64,000 nucleotides of DNA, taken from assembly GCA_964648985.1 (NCBI GenBank), contig CAZYMS010000002.1, positions 1 to 64,000 on the forward strand. Reading direction: 5' to 3'. This document shows, piece by piece, positions 42,406-52,000 of this stretch. Every line of letters starts with the position of its first letter. Position 1 is the first letter of the stretch. This DNA comes from JAEUSE01 sp964648985 (GTDB lineage: Bacteria; Patescibacteriota; Doudnabacteria; UBA920). The position numbers were made by a program, and so were the translations under genes. Under the pieces are notes generated by a model. It had not been told where the DNA came from and searched no databases. It saw only the letters and a list, made by a program, of their open reading frames with translations.

Positions 42406-43275
42406 TTACTTTGCCAAAGCCTCTTCTATAGCCTGCTTAAAGGTTGCGTACGGAAGAGCCCCAACGTACACTTTGCCGTTTACTAGTATCGTTGGCGTGC
42501 CAGTTACCCCAATCGCGCGACCAGCAGCAGTCTCCGACTCAACAGCACTCGCATACTTACCAGAATCGAGGCATGTGTTAAAATCAGCTGTTTTCAGTTT
42601 CAATGTTCGGGCAAAGGTTTTTTGATTCTTCAGAGCGAATGCGCCCTGATTCTCCCCCTTCTGGTGAGAGAAGAGGTAATCATGATATTCCCAAAACTTA
42701 CCCTGCTCGCCTGCACACTTTGCTGCCTGGGCAGATACGTCTGATTCTTCACCAAGGAACGTAAAGTCTTGGTAAACCATGGAAGCCTTGTCAGTATCTA
42801 TATAATCTTTCTTAATCTCAAGATATACATCCTGTTGAAACTTTCCGCAGTAAGGGCACTGAAAGTCCGCAAATACTACTATTTCTACCTTAGAATCTTT
42901 TGAGCCAAGTCTGGGCGCATCTTGAGGGGGTGTAAATTCAACAAATGTTGGCTGAGGCGGCCTTTGCGGGGCAAGACCAGACGCCTCAAGCTTCGCTATA
43001 CGCCCATCAAGCTGCTGCATGGTAGCTGTAGTAGATTCACTAATTCTAGTTTCTAAGTTAATTACGTAAAAACTTGAAAGCCAGGCAAATATAATAACAG
43101 TGAGAATACTTGCAGCGGCGCTATAGTAGGCAACGCGGGCCATGCGACGATTTGCCGCAAGCGCCACATCTTCAGGCGAAAGCTCTTGCTTATCTTCCTG
43201 CAGGTCTTCCAAAATATCTTCTATCCCCTCGTCGCTCTCTTCAATTGTTTTTTTCTTACTCACTTTTACGTTCAT
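42406..43275 (-). CDS. Membrane-anchored DsbA-like thiol oxidoreductase
   Basis: A 289-residue protein. Acidic cytoplasmic tail (1-45), a membrane helix (46-70), a coiled linker (75-100) and a thioredoxin fold of the DsbA/Thioredoxin_4 type. The active site is C140-P-Y-C143 in VVFADFQCPYCGKF, and the cis-Pro loop is GVTGTPTILVNGK. Such enzymes introduce or shuffle disulfides in exported proteins. With more than 70 Cys in the nearby secreted proteins A-E, it is a natural candidate for their oxidative folding (inference). No DsbB or VKOR partner is in the window. Confidence 0.9.
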   Translation of the reverse strand: MNVKVSKKKTIEESDEGIEDILEDLQEDKQELSPEDVALAANRRMARVAYYSAAASILTVIIFAWLSSFYVINLETRISESTTATMQQLDGRIAKLEASGLAPQRPPQPTFVEFTPPQDAPRLGSKDSKVEIVVFADFQCPYCGKFQQDVYLEIKKDYIDTDKASMVYQDFTFLGEESDVSAQAAKCAGEQGKFWEYHDYLFSHQKGENQGAFALKNQKTFARTLKLKTADFNTCLDSGKYASAVESETAAGRAIGVTGTPTILVNGKVYVGALPYATFKQAIEEALAK

Positions 43276-43293
43276 AACTAATCTTGTTTAAAG

Positions 43294-43731
43294 TTATTGG
43301 TTTTGGCGGCCAGTTTGGTCAAAGGGCCTACGTCTTTGGTTAGTAAATTTATCCCATGCTTCCGCTAATTTAAATAGCTGGCACGCTGATTGGTCATAAA
43401 TCTTAAGTAATCCTTCAATACATTCGGAATTTACATTATAAATATCCTTTGCTTGTTCTAAGCTTACTATTGTTTCATTACATTCTGCCATTGCGTCATC
43501 TAAATACTTCTGAAAGCCCGCCCTTTGGTGCTTCTTTGCAAATCCTTCTGCAATAAGCCTAGGTACAACTTTAGACGAACGACTGAGCTGGTCAGTTAAA
43601 TCAAAACGTTCTCGAGGCGGCAGCTGTGGTAGTACTTCTTGCATCACAACTAGCATGGCACCATAGGTGTTTTGGTAGACCTCCAAATCTCGGAAAGTAA
43701 CGATTGGTTTCCTAGGACCATCCATAGTCAT
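43294..43731 (-). CDS. Four-helix-bundle protein (IVP-like)
   Basis: A 145-residue cytoplasmic helical protein of the four-helix-bundle family linked to 23S rRNA intervening sequences and Avd-type accessory proteins. The pattern FRDLEVYQNTYGAMLVV, then LTDQLSRSSKVVPRLIAEGF and FQKYLDDAMAECNETIVSLEQA, is typical. The final helix is followed by a basic, Gln/Arg-rich tail. No variable repeat or reverse transcriptase is nearby, so a diversity-generating role has no support here. It lies 18 bp behind which the DsbA-like gene begins, in the same orientation, but the role is unknown. Confidence 0.8.
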   Translation of the reverse strand: MTMDGPRKPIVTFRDLEVYQNTYGAMLVVMQEVLPQLPPRERFDLTDQLSRSSKVVPRLIAEGFAKKHQRAGFQKYLDDAMAECNETIVSLEQAKDIYNVNSECIEGLLKIYDQSACQLFKLAEAWDKFTNQRRRPFDQTGRQNQ

Positions 43732-43802
43732 ACAGTCTTCTTAAGACTTACTACTACTCCCCCCTCCACACTGGCGGCCACTATCTTATAACCTTTTACC
43801 TA

Positions 43803-46610
43803 CTACTGTATTTCCTCAAACGTTGGCGCACCTGCCGGTAAGACCAAGACATACGGGGTTATAAGCAGTGGCGTGGTCACCTCTTTCTCACATGCAACCC
43901 CTGCAGGCAAATTCAAACAGGCAACATTCTGGAACCTGAACGGTCTACCTATTTGGCCGGCTGGAGCCTGTGTCTTAGCAGTAAAGGTTATAGTCCACAC
44001 CTCACCCGATAGTGGCGCTAAACTGTTTCCTGCAGTAGGAGCCACAATCATACTTAACCGATTTGTACTTGGGTCATAGGTCACGTTGTTGAGCTGACAC
44101 TGACCACTCGCTTCACAGCTTATAGCGAGGTTAAAACCACCGGCAGCAGTTGGCCTTATTAAATTCGTGAGCAAGTCATCTACTTTAATAGGAGTAGATA
44201 TGGCAGTGGTGCCACCATTTACCAAGTTAATGGCAAACTTTACGCTATCACCCGCCACTATAGGCAATGCTGGTTCTATGGCATGATCTTGAGTTGTTTT
44301 TGCATCCCAGACCAAATCTTTATTGCGAATACGAATAATATCTTTATTAGATGGAGATAAATCGCCCTCACCCGAGTCACACGGAACCGCAGCTATGGGT
44401 GAACCAAATGCATCCTGGGTAGCCACACCCTCTTGCGCACCCCTATAAGTGTAGACGCGATAACGATATGCAGTATTAACGCTTGGCGGCGTAAATGTTT
44501 GACCGATTCTTGTGCCATACCCTTGCACCTGCGCAAGCGGAACTTGCTTAAGCAAGGCCCATGATGCAGAGTTTGTGTTGTAGTAGTATATGCGATAGCC
44601 CTCAATAGAAGCCTTTGCTTTTGTCCATGTTGCCAAAATAGTGCCACAATCGACTGCAACGCCAAGGCCTGAACTACCAGCGGTATTTGTATTGTCTACC
44701 CAGGAGTCTATAGGGCCTCCAACTTCACTTCGGACACCAACCGTTGCACTCTTTGTATCGGAACCACCAGGACCTTTACAAACAATGGTAAAAATTGATT
44801 CAGCAAACAGAGGGGCAGATTTGGTATTGCCTTCAACCGCACCGTTAGTGCTAAAGCCAGGACCAGCAGTTGCCTGGCATTCATCTGCCGGACCGCCAAT
44901 TTGGTGCCACATAAGACGAGTGGGTCCACCGTAATCAACCGGGTTTGGGTTTGCGGTAAGTTCCACAATTGGCTTCTCTACATGAGCACAATCTTTAGTG
45001 TTCACTCCTACTGTCACGGACGCAATTTGCTTTGCCCCGGTACCACTCGTCATGAGTCTGAATTCAGTACCATTCTTTACCCAATTACCTGTTGGAATAG
45101 TCTTTGTTTCATAGGCAAGAATACTAAATAATACCGCACCATCAGGCTGACCGTTTGCCTTGTATATACGCACCTCTGCGGGAGCATCTGCAGTTGCAGT
45201 TATGTTCGTTAGGCCAGTAGTATCAGGATTACATATTTCAATGGGGTTTGGGTTTGCGCGTACCGACCCAGTAACAGCTGCGGCTTCAACGAATAATTGC
45301 TGTGAACCAAGTCCGCACCCTGTTGCACCGTTCGATGCTGTCCACCCTTGGCCAGCAATATTAGTAGCACCTATTGCTTTTGCCGTAACCACTGCTGAAG
45401 TACCTTGGGGTGCTGCAACCGTCGCTACTCCCGAGTTGGAAGTAGTAAAAGTGCCGCCGCTCCAACCATTTGGAGCAAAGGCAAAAGTTGTTTCGCCAAC
45501 GCGAACAGTTGTATCTGCCAGCGTCACCGCAAACAGCTGTGTACTTGGGCAGGTTGGCTCTACTGGACATTGTACTGGTTTTGGCGAACCATTCAAAAGC
45601 GGATTAGGACCAGAACCATTTGTGTTTATGGCATATACATAAACCTGGTGAGTAAGTCCATCACGCAGACTTGCTGGCAGCGGACTCATGTAAAACCCAT
45701 GATTACCGGTTATTCCAAACGCGGTATTTACATCTGGACGATATGCGTCCGCACGAATAACTCCAACAAAGACCCCGCCATTACCCGCAGGTCCATCTTT
45801 ATATATATGTACGTCTATGGAAATGCTCGGACTGTCTGGATCGAACGCCCACCCTTGTATACTACCGCCACTCCCCACAGGATTACAGGTAAGATTTTCA
45901 AAGTTTCCTTGCGGCTGCGTATCGGGAGGGGTTTGTCTTACGCCCGTGACCCGAACGGTATCCAATGCTGTGCGAACCCCGCTACTAAATCCATACAGTA
46001 TAAAATCAAAGTAATCAGGAGCGCCTGTAATCCACGGCGCAGGGCACGACGTACCACCGCAATCTGTATTTGTACTAAATAAAGCCTCAGGTCCATTATT
46101 TTTACGAACCATAACTTCTACCGAGTCCACATAATCGGTATTCCACGTAATGTTGGATGTGCATGCAGAAGCCGAACCTGTAATATTACAAGGATTTGGA
46201 TTTGCACGTATATTCCCACTTGGGGTACCTGAGGACGGTGGCGGAGGTGGCGTTGGGCCAGGCGGTGGACCCATACACGAGGCATCATCTGACTCGCACG
46301 TACAACTTACGGAACAAGTGCCGGGGCCAGATGGAAGAGGTGCGTCAAGAGATGGAGACCCACAACTAGATAAATGGTATCCAGATGGGCATTGCGGACT
46401 CCCATATTCGCAAAATTGCCCTACGCCCCCACTAGATCTATTACCATAAAAAGTTACTTCCTGCCTGTCCGGACAACTAACTGCTGCAACCGCAGTAGAT
46501 GCATGGGAAATGAAAAAGAGACCAGCAGCAGCGATAGCAATAAATCCAAAAGTTAGTACTGCAGGCCACCATTGCCGAATATGTTTCTGTATAGGATTGA
46601 GCGAATTCAT
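43803..46610 (-). CDS. Large modular surface protein
   Basis: A 935-residue exported protein. The signal or anchor helix is at ~18-40. Then follow a Cys-rich segment, a Pro-rich stretch, and a series of beta domains: an Asn-Pro-Asn-Pro type Ig module (IRANPNPCNITG and relatives, three times), the module GWAFDPDSPS ... RPDVNTAFGITGNHGF shared with the 26.7-28.8 kb protein, Ig-like and fibronectin-like parts, and a C-terminal domain with DDLLTNL. No LPxTG or membrane tail is seen. It is preceded by a membrane-anchored protein gene with the same layout as the other locus. It could be an adhesin or S-layer-type protein. Confidence 0.78.
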   Translation of the reverse strand: MNSLNPIQKHIRQWWPAVLTFGFIAIAAAGLFFISHASTAVAAVSCPDRQEVTFYGNRSSGGVGQFCEYGSPQCPSGYHLSSCGSPSLDAPLPSGPGTCSVSCTCESDDASCMGPPPGPTPPPPPSSGTPSGNIRANPNPCNITGSASACTSNITWNTDYVDSVEVMVRKNNGPEALFSTNTDCGGTSCPAPWITGAPDYFDFILYGFSSGVRTALDTVRVTGVRQTPPDTQPQGNFENLTCNPVGSGGSIQGWAFDPDSPSISIDVHIYKDGPAGNGGVFVGVIRADAYRPDVNTAFGITGNHGFYMSPLPASLRDGLTHQVYVYAINTNGSGPNPLLNGSPKPVQCPVEPTCPSTQLFAVTLADTTVRVGETTFAFAPNGWSGGTFTTSNSGVATVAAPQGTSAVVTAKAIGATNIAGQGWTASNGATGCGLGSQQLFVEAAAVTGSVRANPNPIEICNPDTTGLTNITATADAPAEVRIYKANGQPDGAVLFSILAYETKTIPTGNWVKNGTEFRLMTSGTGAKQIASVTVGVNTKDCAHVEKPIVELTANPNPVDYGGPTRLMWHQIGGPADECQATAGPGFSTNGAVEGNTKSAPLFAESIFTIVCKGPGGSDTKSATVGVRSEVGGPIDSWVDNTNTAGSSGLGVAVDCGTILATWTKAKASIEGYRIYYYNTNSASWALLKQVPLAQVQGYGTRIGQTFTPPSVNTAYRYRVYTYRGAQEGVATQDAFGSPIAAVPCDSGEGDLSPSNKDIIRIRNKDLVWDAKTTQDHAIEPALPIVAGDSVKFAINLVNGGTTAISTPIKVDDLLTNLIRPTAAGGFNLAISCEASGQCQLNNVTYDPSTNRLSMIVAPTAGNSLAPLSGEVWTITFTAKTQAPAGQIGRPFRFQNVACLNLPAGVACEKEVTTPLLITPYVLVLPAGAPTFEEIQ

Positions 46611-46668
46611 AAGACGTTACGTTAGTTCAAGGATACAAAAGTTTATCTAGATCTTATTTATAGTAAAA

Positions 46669-47262
46669 CTACTCGGCAGCCACACTCGGATCGGGTATAC
46701 GCCTTACGCTGACTTCAATGGTACTGCCAGCGACCTCTCCAGTGACAGGCTTTATAGACACGGTCATGAAGTCACCGTTTTTGCCTGCCCCAAGGACACC
46801 TATACCATTTTGAGTCGCACTAGTGACTATTTCCCAGCCAAATGTTTTGAAATACGTTGTATAAGCTGCAGTAACTTCTGTTACGGATTTATTTACCTGC
46901 CATTGGCGGACTGCTCCAGTACCCTGATCTGTGGTCTCAACTGAAAAATTATGAACCACTTTCTCTGAACCTAAAAACGGCAAATCTGCCGGCAAACCCT
47001 CGGGAAGCCGATTAACCTGCACAGTAATTTTCTGCGTTTCAGATGCTGTTTGTTTTTTGTGATTTTTTATATAGGTAGGCACATACACCAAAATAGCCAG
47101 CACTACAGCACCAACAATCACATACGTAGTAGTACGGCTTGTAAAAAGCTTCTTACCCCTCCCGAACGACTCGTGACCTTTAGGACCAAGACCACTACGG
47201 TGTCCTCTATCTGGCATCATGCTTTCCGGCAAGCCAAGGACATCATCTTTTTTTTGTTTCAT
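46669..47262 (-). CDS. Membrane-anchored partner of the large surface protein
   Basis: This protein is unrecognised. It has 197 residues with a basic cytoplasmic N-terminus (~1-45), a membrane helix (~47-66) and a soluble external domain of ~115 residues rich in Val/Thr/Gly, with no Cys. It parallels the anchored gene of the 26.7-29.5 kb pair in size, topology and position. An extended -10 promoter (TGG-TATAAT) lies at 47291-47299, about 28 nt upstream of the ATG. It is probably co-transcribed with the surface-protein gene 58 bp downstream. Confidence 0.72.
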   Translation of the reverse strand: MKQKKDDVLGLPESMMPDRGHRSGLGPKGHESFGRGKKLFTSRTTTYVIVGAVVLAILVYVPTYIKNHKKQTASETQKITVQVNRLPEGLPADLPFLGSEKVVHNFSVETTDQGTGAVRQWQVNKSVTEVTAAYTTYFKTFGWEIVTSATQNGIGVLGAGKNGDFMTVSIKPVTGEVAGSTIEVSVRRIPDPSVAAE

Positions 47263-47290
47263 GTTTTTTACCCGCTAAAATTGCTCTTTT

Positions 47291-47299
47291 ATTATACCA
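47291..47299 (-). promoter_or_regulatory. Extended -10 promoter of the anchor/surface pair
   Basis: The minus strand reads TGG-TATAAT (TATAAT at 47291-47296). Confidence 0.6.
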
Positions 47300-47332
47300 T
47301 ATAAAAAATAATTCTCACATGTCAATTAAAAC

Positions 47333-47367
47333 TTAAGGACAACCGTACCAAAGAAGGTTGTCCTTAA
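47333..47367. terminator. Terminator of the small Cys-rich gene
   Basis: A perfect 12-bp stem (47333-47344 with 47356-47367), 11-nt loop, flanked by A/T runs so that it could act in both directions. It lies 22 bp behind the stop of the 56-residue gene. Confidence 0.75.
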
Positions 47368-47389
47368 AAAAAATTATACGAGTATTCCT

Positions 47390-47560
47390 TCACTCTACCT
47401 GCCCCCGATGCTCTCTGCAAGATTTTTCCATATTCACTCGACGTTTTGTACAACCGGAATAGCCACACCGGCAATGCCTGCAAGCATCGGCATCCACAGG
47501 CTTTTTCCTACCAAGCACACATCTGCCCCCCTCAGGTCCTGGACATTTCTCGTCTGCCAT
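47390..47560 (-). CDS. Small Cys-rich (zinc-ribbon-like) protein, 56 residues
   Basis: A short gene with an ideal SD (TAAGGAGGAATT directly before the ATG), a full reading frame and a terminator. The product has seven Cys and two His in a zinc-finger-like pattern: C6 and C14, then C27-x-H29-C30-x-C32, C37, and C48 with H51. It has a basic middle (TKRRVNMEK), no signal peptide and no membrane helix. It is probably a cytoplasmic zinc-binding, possibly nucleic-acid-binding, protein. It is one of the solitary SD-bearing units and unrelated to its neighbours. I know of no named family for it. Confidence 0.82.
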   Translation of the reverse strand: MADEKCPGPEGGRCVLGRKKPVDADACRHCRCGYSGCTKRRVNMEKSCREHRGQVE

Positions 47561-48400
47561 AATTCCTCCTTACAGTAAAAAATGTAGGTATGTTGCTATA
47601 CCCATCCTCAGTGCAAATACTACCCAGAAAAATGAATTCATTCCGAGCAGACTCCTATACTGAAGAAACAAAACGGAATGCGGATTAGAAAGAGAAGCCC
47701 AGCCAATCACAATTACGCTTTTGATATTATTGGAAATACACCGCCCTTCAGTGCCAAATTGCCTTACTTTGAAGCCTCTCTTCAGAAGTACAGATGAAAC
47801 TATTTTTCATTTCTTCGCACTGACGAAATATAATAATCTTTCGACCTATGCTCGTCAATATACGCAAGCTGTAAGAGTAGGCTAGTAAAAAAGAAAAGGG
47901 AGCCAAAGGCACCCTTTAAAGATTCGGAAATGAGTTGCGTATTGCATAAGGAATTTGTTTTAACAGCAGAGCTATTAAAGGTTTAACAGTACACTGTAAA
48001 CAAATTTCTTATACAAAAGCATACTCGCTTCCAAAATACGATTCCCCTCCTAATGAAGTGGAAACTGACTTGCTTTTTCTAATCAACTTTGCGTTGATAC
48101 AGAAAAAACATATACCCTACCCTTTCTATCTTTGCGAGTGCAAAAATATTTTATCTATATCTTTCAGCGACGCTGTTTTTAATATTCAATTTCCAAGCAA
48201 AATGCTTACCATTACGAGCCAATAGGCTAAGTAAGGATTTTTTGTTTAAAAAACAAAAAATGAAAGTGATAAGAAAACGAGACAGTGGCGGTTTGTGAAA
48301 GAAAGAAGAGAAGAAGGAAGGACTATAATTATACTCTAATATACACCTCTCTCGCAAGTCATAATACTAAAAATGATATTCGAAGATATATACGTTCTAG
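47561..48400. other. Long intergenic region with an orphan terminator
   Basis: About 840 bp without a convincing gene. The only clear element is a minus-strand terminator at 47887-47917 (see next entry). A 19-codon frame on the minus strand (48034-47975, TTG start, SD-like AGGAGGGG 9 nt upstream) is the best candidate for a translated product. A 68-codon frame at 48151-48357 is low-complexity and has no SD. Confidence 0.6.
47887..47917 (-). terminator. Orphan Rho-independent terminator
   Basis: The stem 47895-47904 with 47908-47917 (10 bp with one mismatch, 3-nt loop) is followed on the minus strand by TTTTCTTTTTT. No recognised gene ends here, so it points to a small RNA or short peptide gene transcribed from ~48.1 kb. 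Confidence 0.7.
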
Positions 48401-48429
48401 TTAAAAATTAAGGATTTTGGTGCTATACT
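48401..48429 (+). promoter_or_regulatory. Promoter of lemA
   Basis: TTAAAA (48401-48406), a 17-bp spacer and TATACT (48424-48429) preceded by TGC (extended -10). The ATG of lemA is 50 nt further on. Confidence 0.6.
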
Positions 48430-48479
48430 ACATATACCCTGCTCTAGGGTAGTAATGGTTTTCATTAAATTTTAAGAAC

Positions 48480-49028
48480 ATGATTGTATTTATAGTAATT
48501 TTAGCGGTTATAGTCATTGCTGCTATTGGCATATATAACTCCCTTGTTAAGTCTAAAAACCGTGTAGATGAGGCATGGAGCGACATAGAGGTCCAGCTCA
48601 AGCGCCGCTACGACCTCATCCCTAACTTAGTAGAGACAGTTAAGGGATACACCAAGCAGGAATCTACCGTACTAGAAAATGTTATTAAAGCCCGCAGTGC
48701 CGCTATGAACGCAGGTAGTATGGAAGAAAAGCTTAAAGATGAGAATGCGCTCTCTGGTACCTTAAAGTCCCTCTTTGCACTTTCCGAAAGCTATCCGGAC
48801 CTCAAGAGCAACCAGAACTTTATGCAGCTCCAGGGAGACATAACAGACACGGAAGATAAAATTCAGGCAAGCCGCCGTTTCTACAATGGCACCGTCCGTG
48901 ACTACAACACGAAAATTCAAACCGTTCCTACGAACATTTTTGCTGGCACCCTTGGCTTTAAAGCTCGTGAGTATTTCGACATAGACGAAAAAGGACCCGA
49001 AGGACAACCGGTAAAGGTACAGTTCTAG
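48480..49028 (+). CDS. lemA: LemA family protein
   Basis: A 182-residue LemA-type protein: one N-terminal membrane helix (1-19) followed by a long helical bundle with the family core VDEAWSDIEVQLKRRYDLIPNLVETVKGY and FPT-type tail (QTVPTNIFAGTLGFKAREYFDI). LemA proteins are often encoded beside HtpX-like proteases, and here htpX follows after the giant gene. The function is unknown; a membrane-stress role is commonly supposed. There is no SD before the ATG. Confidence 0.93.
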   Translation: MIVFIVILAVIVIAAIGIYNSLVKSKNRVDEAWSDIEVQLKRRYDLIPNLVETVKGYTKQESTVLENVIKARSAAMNAGSMEEKLKDENALSGTLKSLFALSESYPDLKSNQNFMQLQGDITDTEDKIQASRRFYNGTVRDYNTKIQTVPTNIFAGTLGFKAREYFDIDEKGPEGQPVKVQF

Positions 49029-49070
49029 CAACTTCTCCATTTAAAAAACACTAAAAAAAATAAAAATCCC

Positions 49071-52000
49071 ATGGCCGAAGGGTTTGGATCAAGAGATATT
49101 AGTTCAGAATTTGAAGCAGTACGGAGCGAAACCGCGTCAGAGGCACAGGTTGAAACTGGCGCCCAAGTTGCAAAAGGGAATGCAGAAACCGATGCTGTAA
49201 TACAAAAACTAATCCTGTCTGGGAAATATGATTCTCCGGCTCAGCTAAAACGAGAGCTGGAAGGATCCACTCCGCCGCTGCGAGAAAACGAAATAAGGAG
49301 ACTTACAGGTATATATGATGCATATACCTTTTTCCAGCGTGCTGAGAGGGAAGCTGGAGAAAAATTAAACATAGCCGAAAGAGACATTCAGCTAACTAGA
49401 CGCGCCCTGCGAGGACTATATAGAGACACCGACGACCTGGAAAATAGCTTACTTCTTACCGAGCCGCCACTAGCAACCGCTACCAAAGAAACAATCCGCA
49501 CACTCTATAGTATCCAAGAAAAGATTACCGCGAATAACGGAAAAACAAGAGAAGAGAAATTCAAAGTTGACCAATTAATAGAACTTACAACGGATATATT
49601 CCGAAACGAGTTTGATCGAGACCGGCTCGAGCAAGAAATTGACCTAGTAGATCCTGAACTAACTTCCGAGCAGACCGAGGAGTTACTAAGCATTGTTGAT
49701 ATATATAATGCACTCCCCACAGCCGTAAAGGATGTATTTGGGCGTGGAATTATAAATGACGATTTCCAAGAAATTCAACAATACATTAATGGCTTGGACG
49801 AGAGTAAATTAAGTGCTCGCGCCCAAAACAACATAAGAGAAAATATATACGGACTTATTGGGCTTGTAACCAAAAATAACCCGGAGCAGAAAATTCTAGA
49901 CGCTCTGGCAAGTGAAGACGCACAAGCAGCAGTAGAACTTACTACACGAGTACGACCAAAATCCTCTGAACAAGAAAAGCGATTGCAAGAGCTACGTGAA
50001 CGCGGAATAGATTTATTAAATGAAGAAAAAATTGCTGCCCTTATACGCCGTTTAAATCAAGACAGCCCAAATTTTAATGCGGCATTTAGTGAAATAGAAA
50101 ATCTAAGCACCAACCCTGACGCTCAGATACAAGAGTTGGCGAAAAACCTAAACCAACTCGCCCAAGAGTTAGAATTGGCGCAGTACGAACTTAGTATATA
50201 CACTCCCAAATTCAATACAGACTCGCTTTTGGATGTACAACTCACCATAATTCGAAGCATTCCCGAAAGGAATAGTACTTATTCCCAGAAGAAACAAGTA
50301 CTATTAAACGACGCCTATGATCGCGAGGAAGACGCTGTTCGTGCAAGTTTTGGTTCGGCCCCGCTAGAAACCATTACTGCACGCATTAATGCGATCCCAG
50401 ATACACGGCCAGAAAAAATTACAAAGCTTAGGAATGAATATCAAACATTTCTGGCTCAGAAAACTCTGGCTGAACAGCCAAAGCAAAACCCTGAAACCGA
50501 AGTTGAAAGTAACCCTGATATAGCAGCACTACGAGCAATTGAAGAAAAAATTCTGAAGGGGAAGTTCACGGCAAAAACTATTCTTCCCGTGCTGGAAGAA
50601 GTACCTAATGGATTTAATGCAGGCCGCCTCAACGGCATTTTCGAAATATACGGCGCTAACAAAAAAGATAGGGAACTAATACAAAAGAATAATAAAGTAA
50701 ACGGACAGGCCTTAATTTATATTGAAAAAATACTGCAACGCGAATATGGAGCAGGTAGGGACCTAGAAGACGACATCGGAAAAATTCCTAGGAAACTAAC
50801 GCTGGACTTGCGTACAATAATTCGAAATATAAATGAATCACAAGTCGAGTACGAGCAAGCAAGGTCGGAGATAGCACTCCTACAAGAAGGCGAAGCAGAA
50901 GCGGGCGCCATATTGGAAAGAATCTTTAGACCCACAGGCAGAGCATACAGCGAACGAGACTTGGAAAAAGACTTGGAAATTAGTCCTCTCATCTCTGAAG
51001 AAGCAATTACCGACCTTCGGGCAGCGCTTATCTCTCGAAATGAACTCACCCAAGAACAAAGAAAAGAAGTATATGCGGCCCTACGATCTGAATCCTATGA
51101 AGACCTAAGTGGAATAAGCACTGATATAGCCGATAGCGCTGCTACGAGCTTTGCCCTTGACCGAGCCATAAGTCAGATTATTGGAGCCGGCAATACAGAT
51201 GCAGCAAAAAGAATTGTTACTGAGTATACCGAGATACTTACCCAGAGAAGGCCACAAAAACTAGCGGAATTAGAAAGAGTAATTGCAAACGAGGAAGAAC
51301 AAAATATTCTTGTTATTGCAAATGTCTATCTGCAATCTACTCCTCCGGACTTTGATAAGGTATTTGAAAAACTAAATAGCCTAACCCCCTCTCGCGAGAG
51401 CAGCAGAAGCGCTCAAGAAAGCCTAATAGAGTTTACTGAACGACTCGAGCTTGCGTCATTTCAGGAGCAACTTGCTGCTTTCCCTTTCTCTGCCACCTCC
51501 AGCCTTGGAGCAAAACTTGCTATTATACAAACAATACCTCGTCGCAACCAAAACTACCTAGCAAAAATTGAAGAATTCACACAAGAAGCCTACAAAGCAG
51601 AGCTAGATTCTATTAACCTTGCTTTTACTACCGACACAACCGCTGAAACGCTTCAGCGCATTGCACGACTACCGAAAAGCCAGACTCCTCAAACACTTGA
51701 ACCACTAGAGTACTTTAAGCGGTTTTTAAATAACAATAGATATAGTCGGGAAGATCTTGCGTTAGTAGAGCAGGCAATGCAAGATGCCCAAACAGAAACA
51801 AAACAACAGGAACTGGCAGAATTCAAACGTATCCGTTTTGTTAATGTAGATAAAGAACCACGACCAGGATATGAGCGTTCCGAGGGAGGCGCGGATCTCC
51901 TCTCTACAGCGCTGGATCCAGATACTACGTTAGAGGCTCTTGAAAGCCGAATTAATAACACGCTAGTGTTAGACCAAGATAGGACTCGCCTCTTTGAAAT

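Noticed and set aside
43294..43731. Diversity-generating retroelement accessory (Avd) role for the four-helix-bundle gene
   Set aside because: No reverse transcriptase, template repeat or variable repeat is nearby.
48151..48357. Minus-strand ORF of 68 codons in the 48-kb intergenic region
   Set aside because: Low-complexity (Phe/Ser/Lys-rich), no SD, no recognisable pattern.
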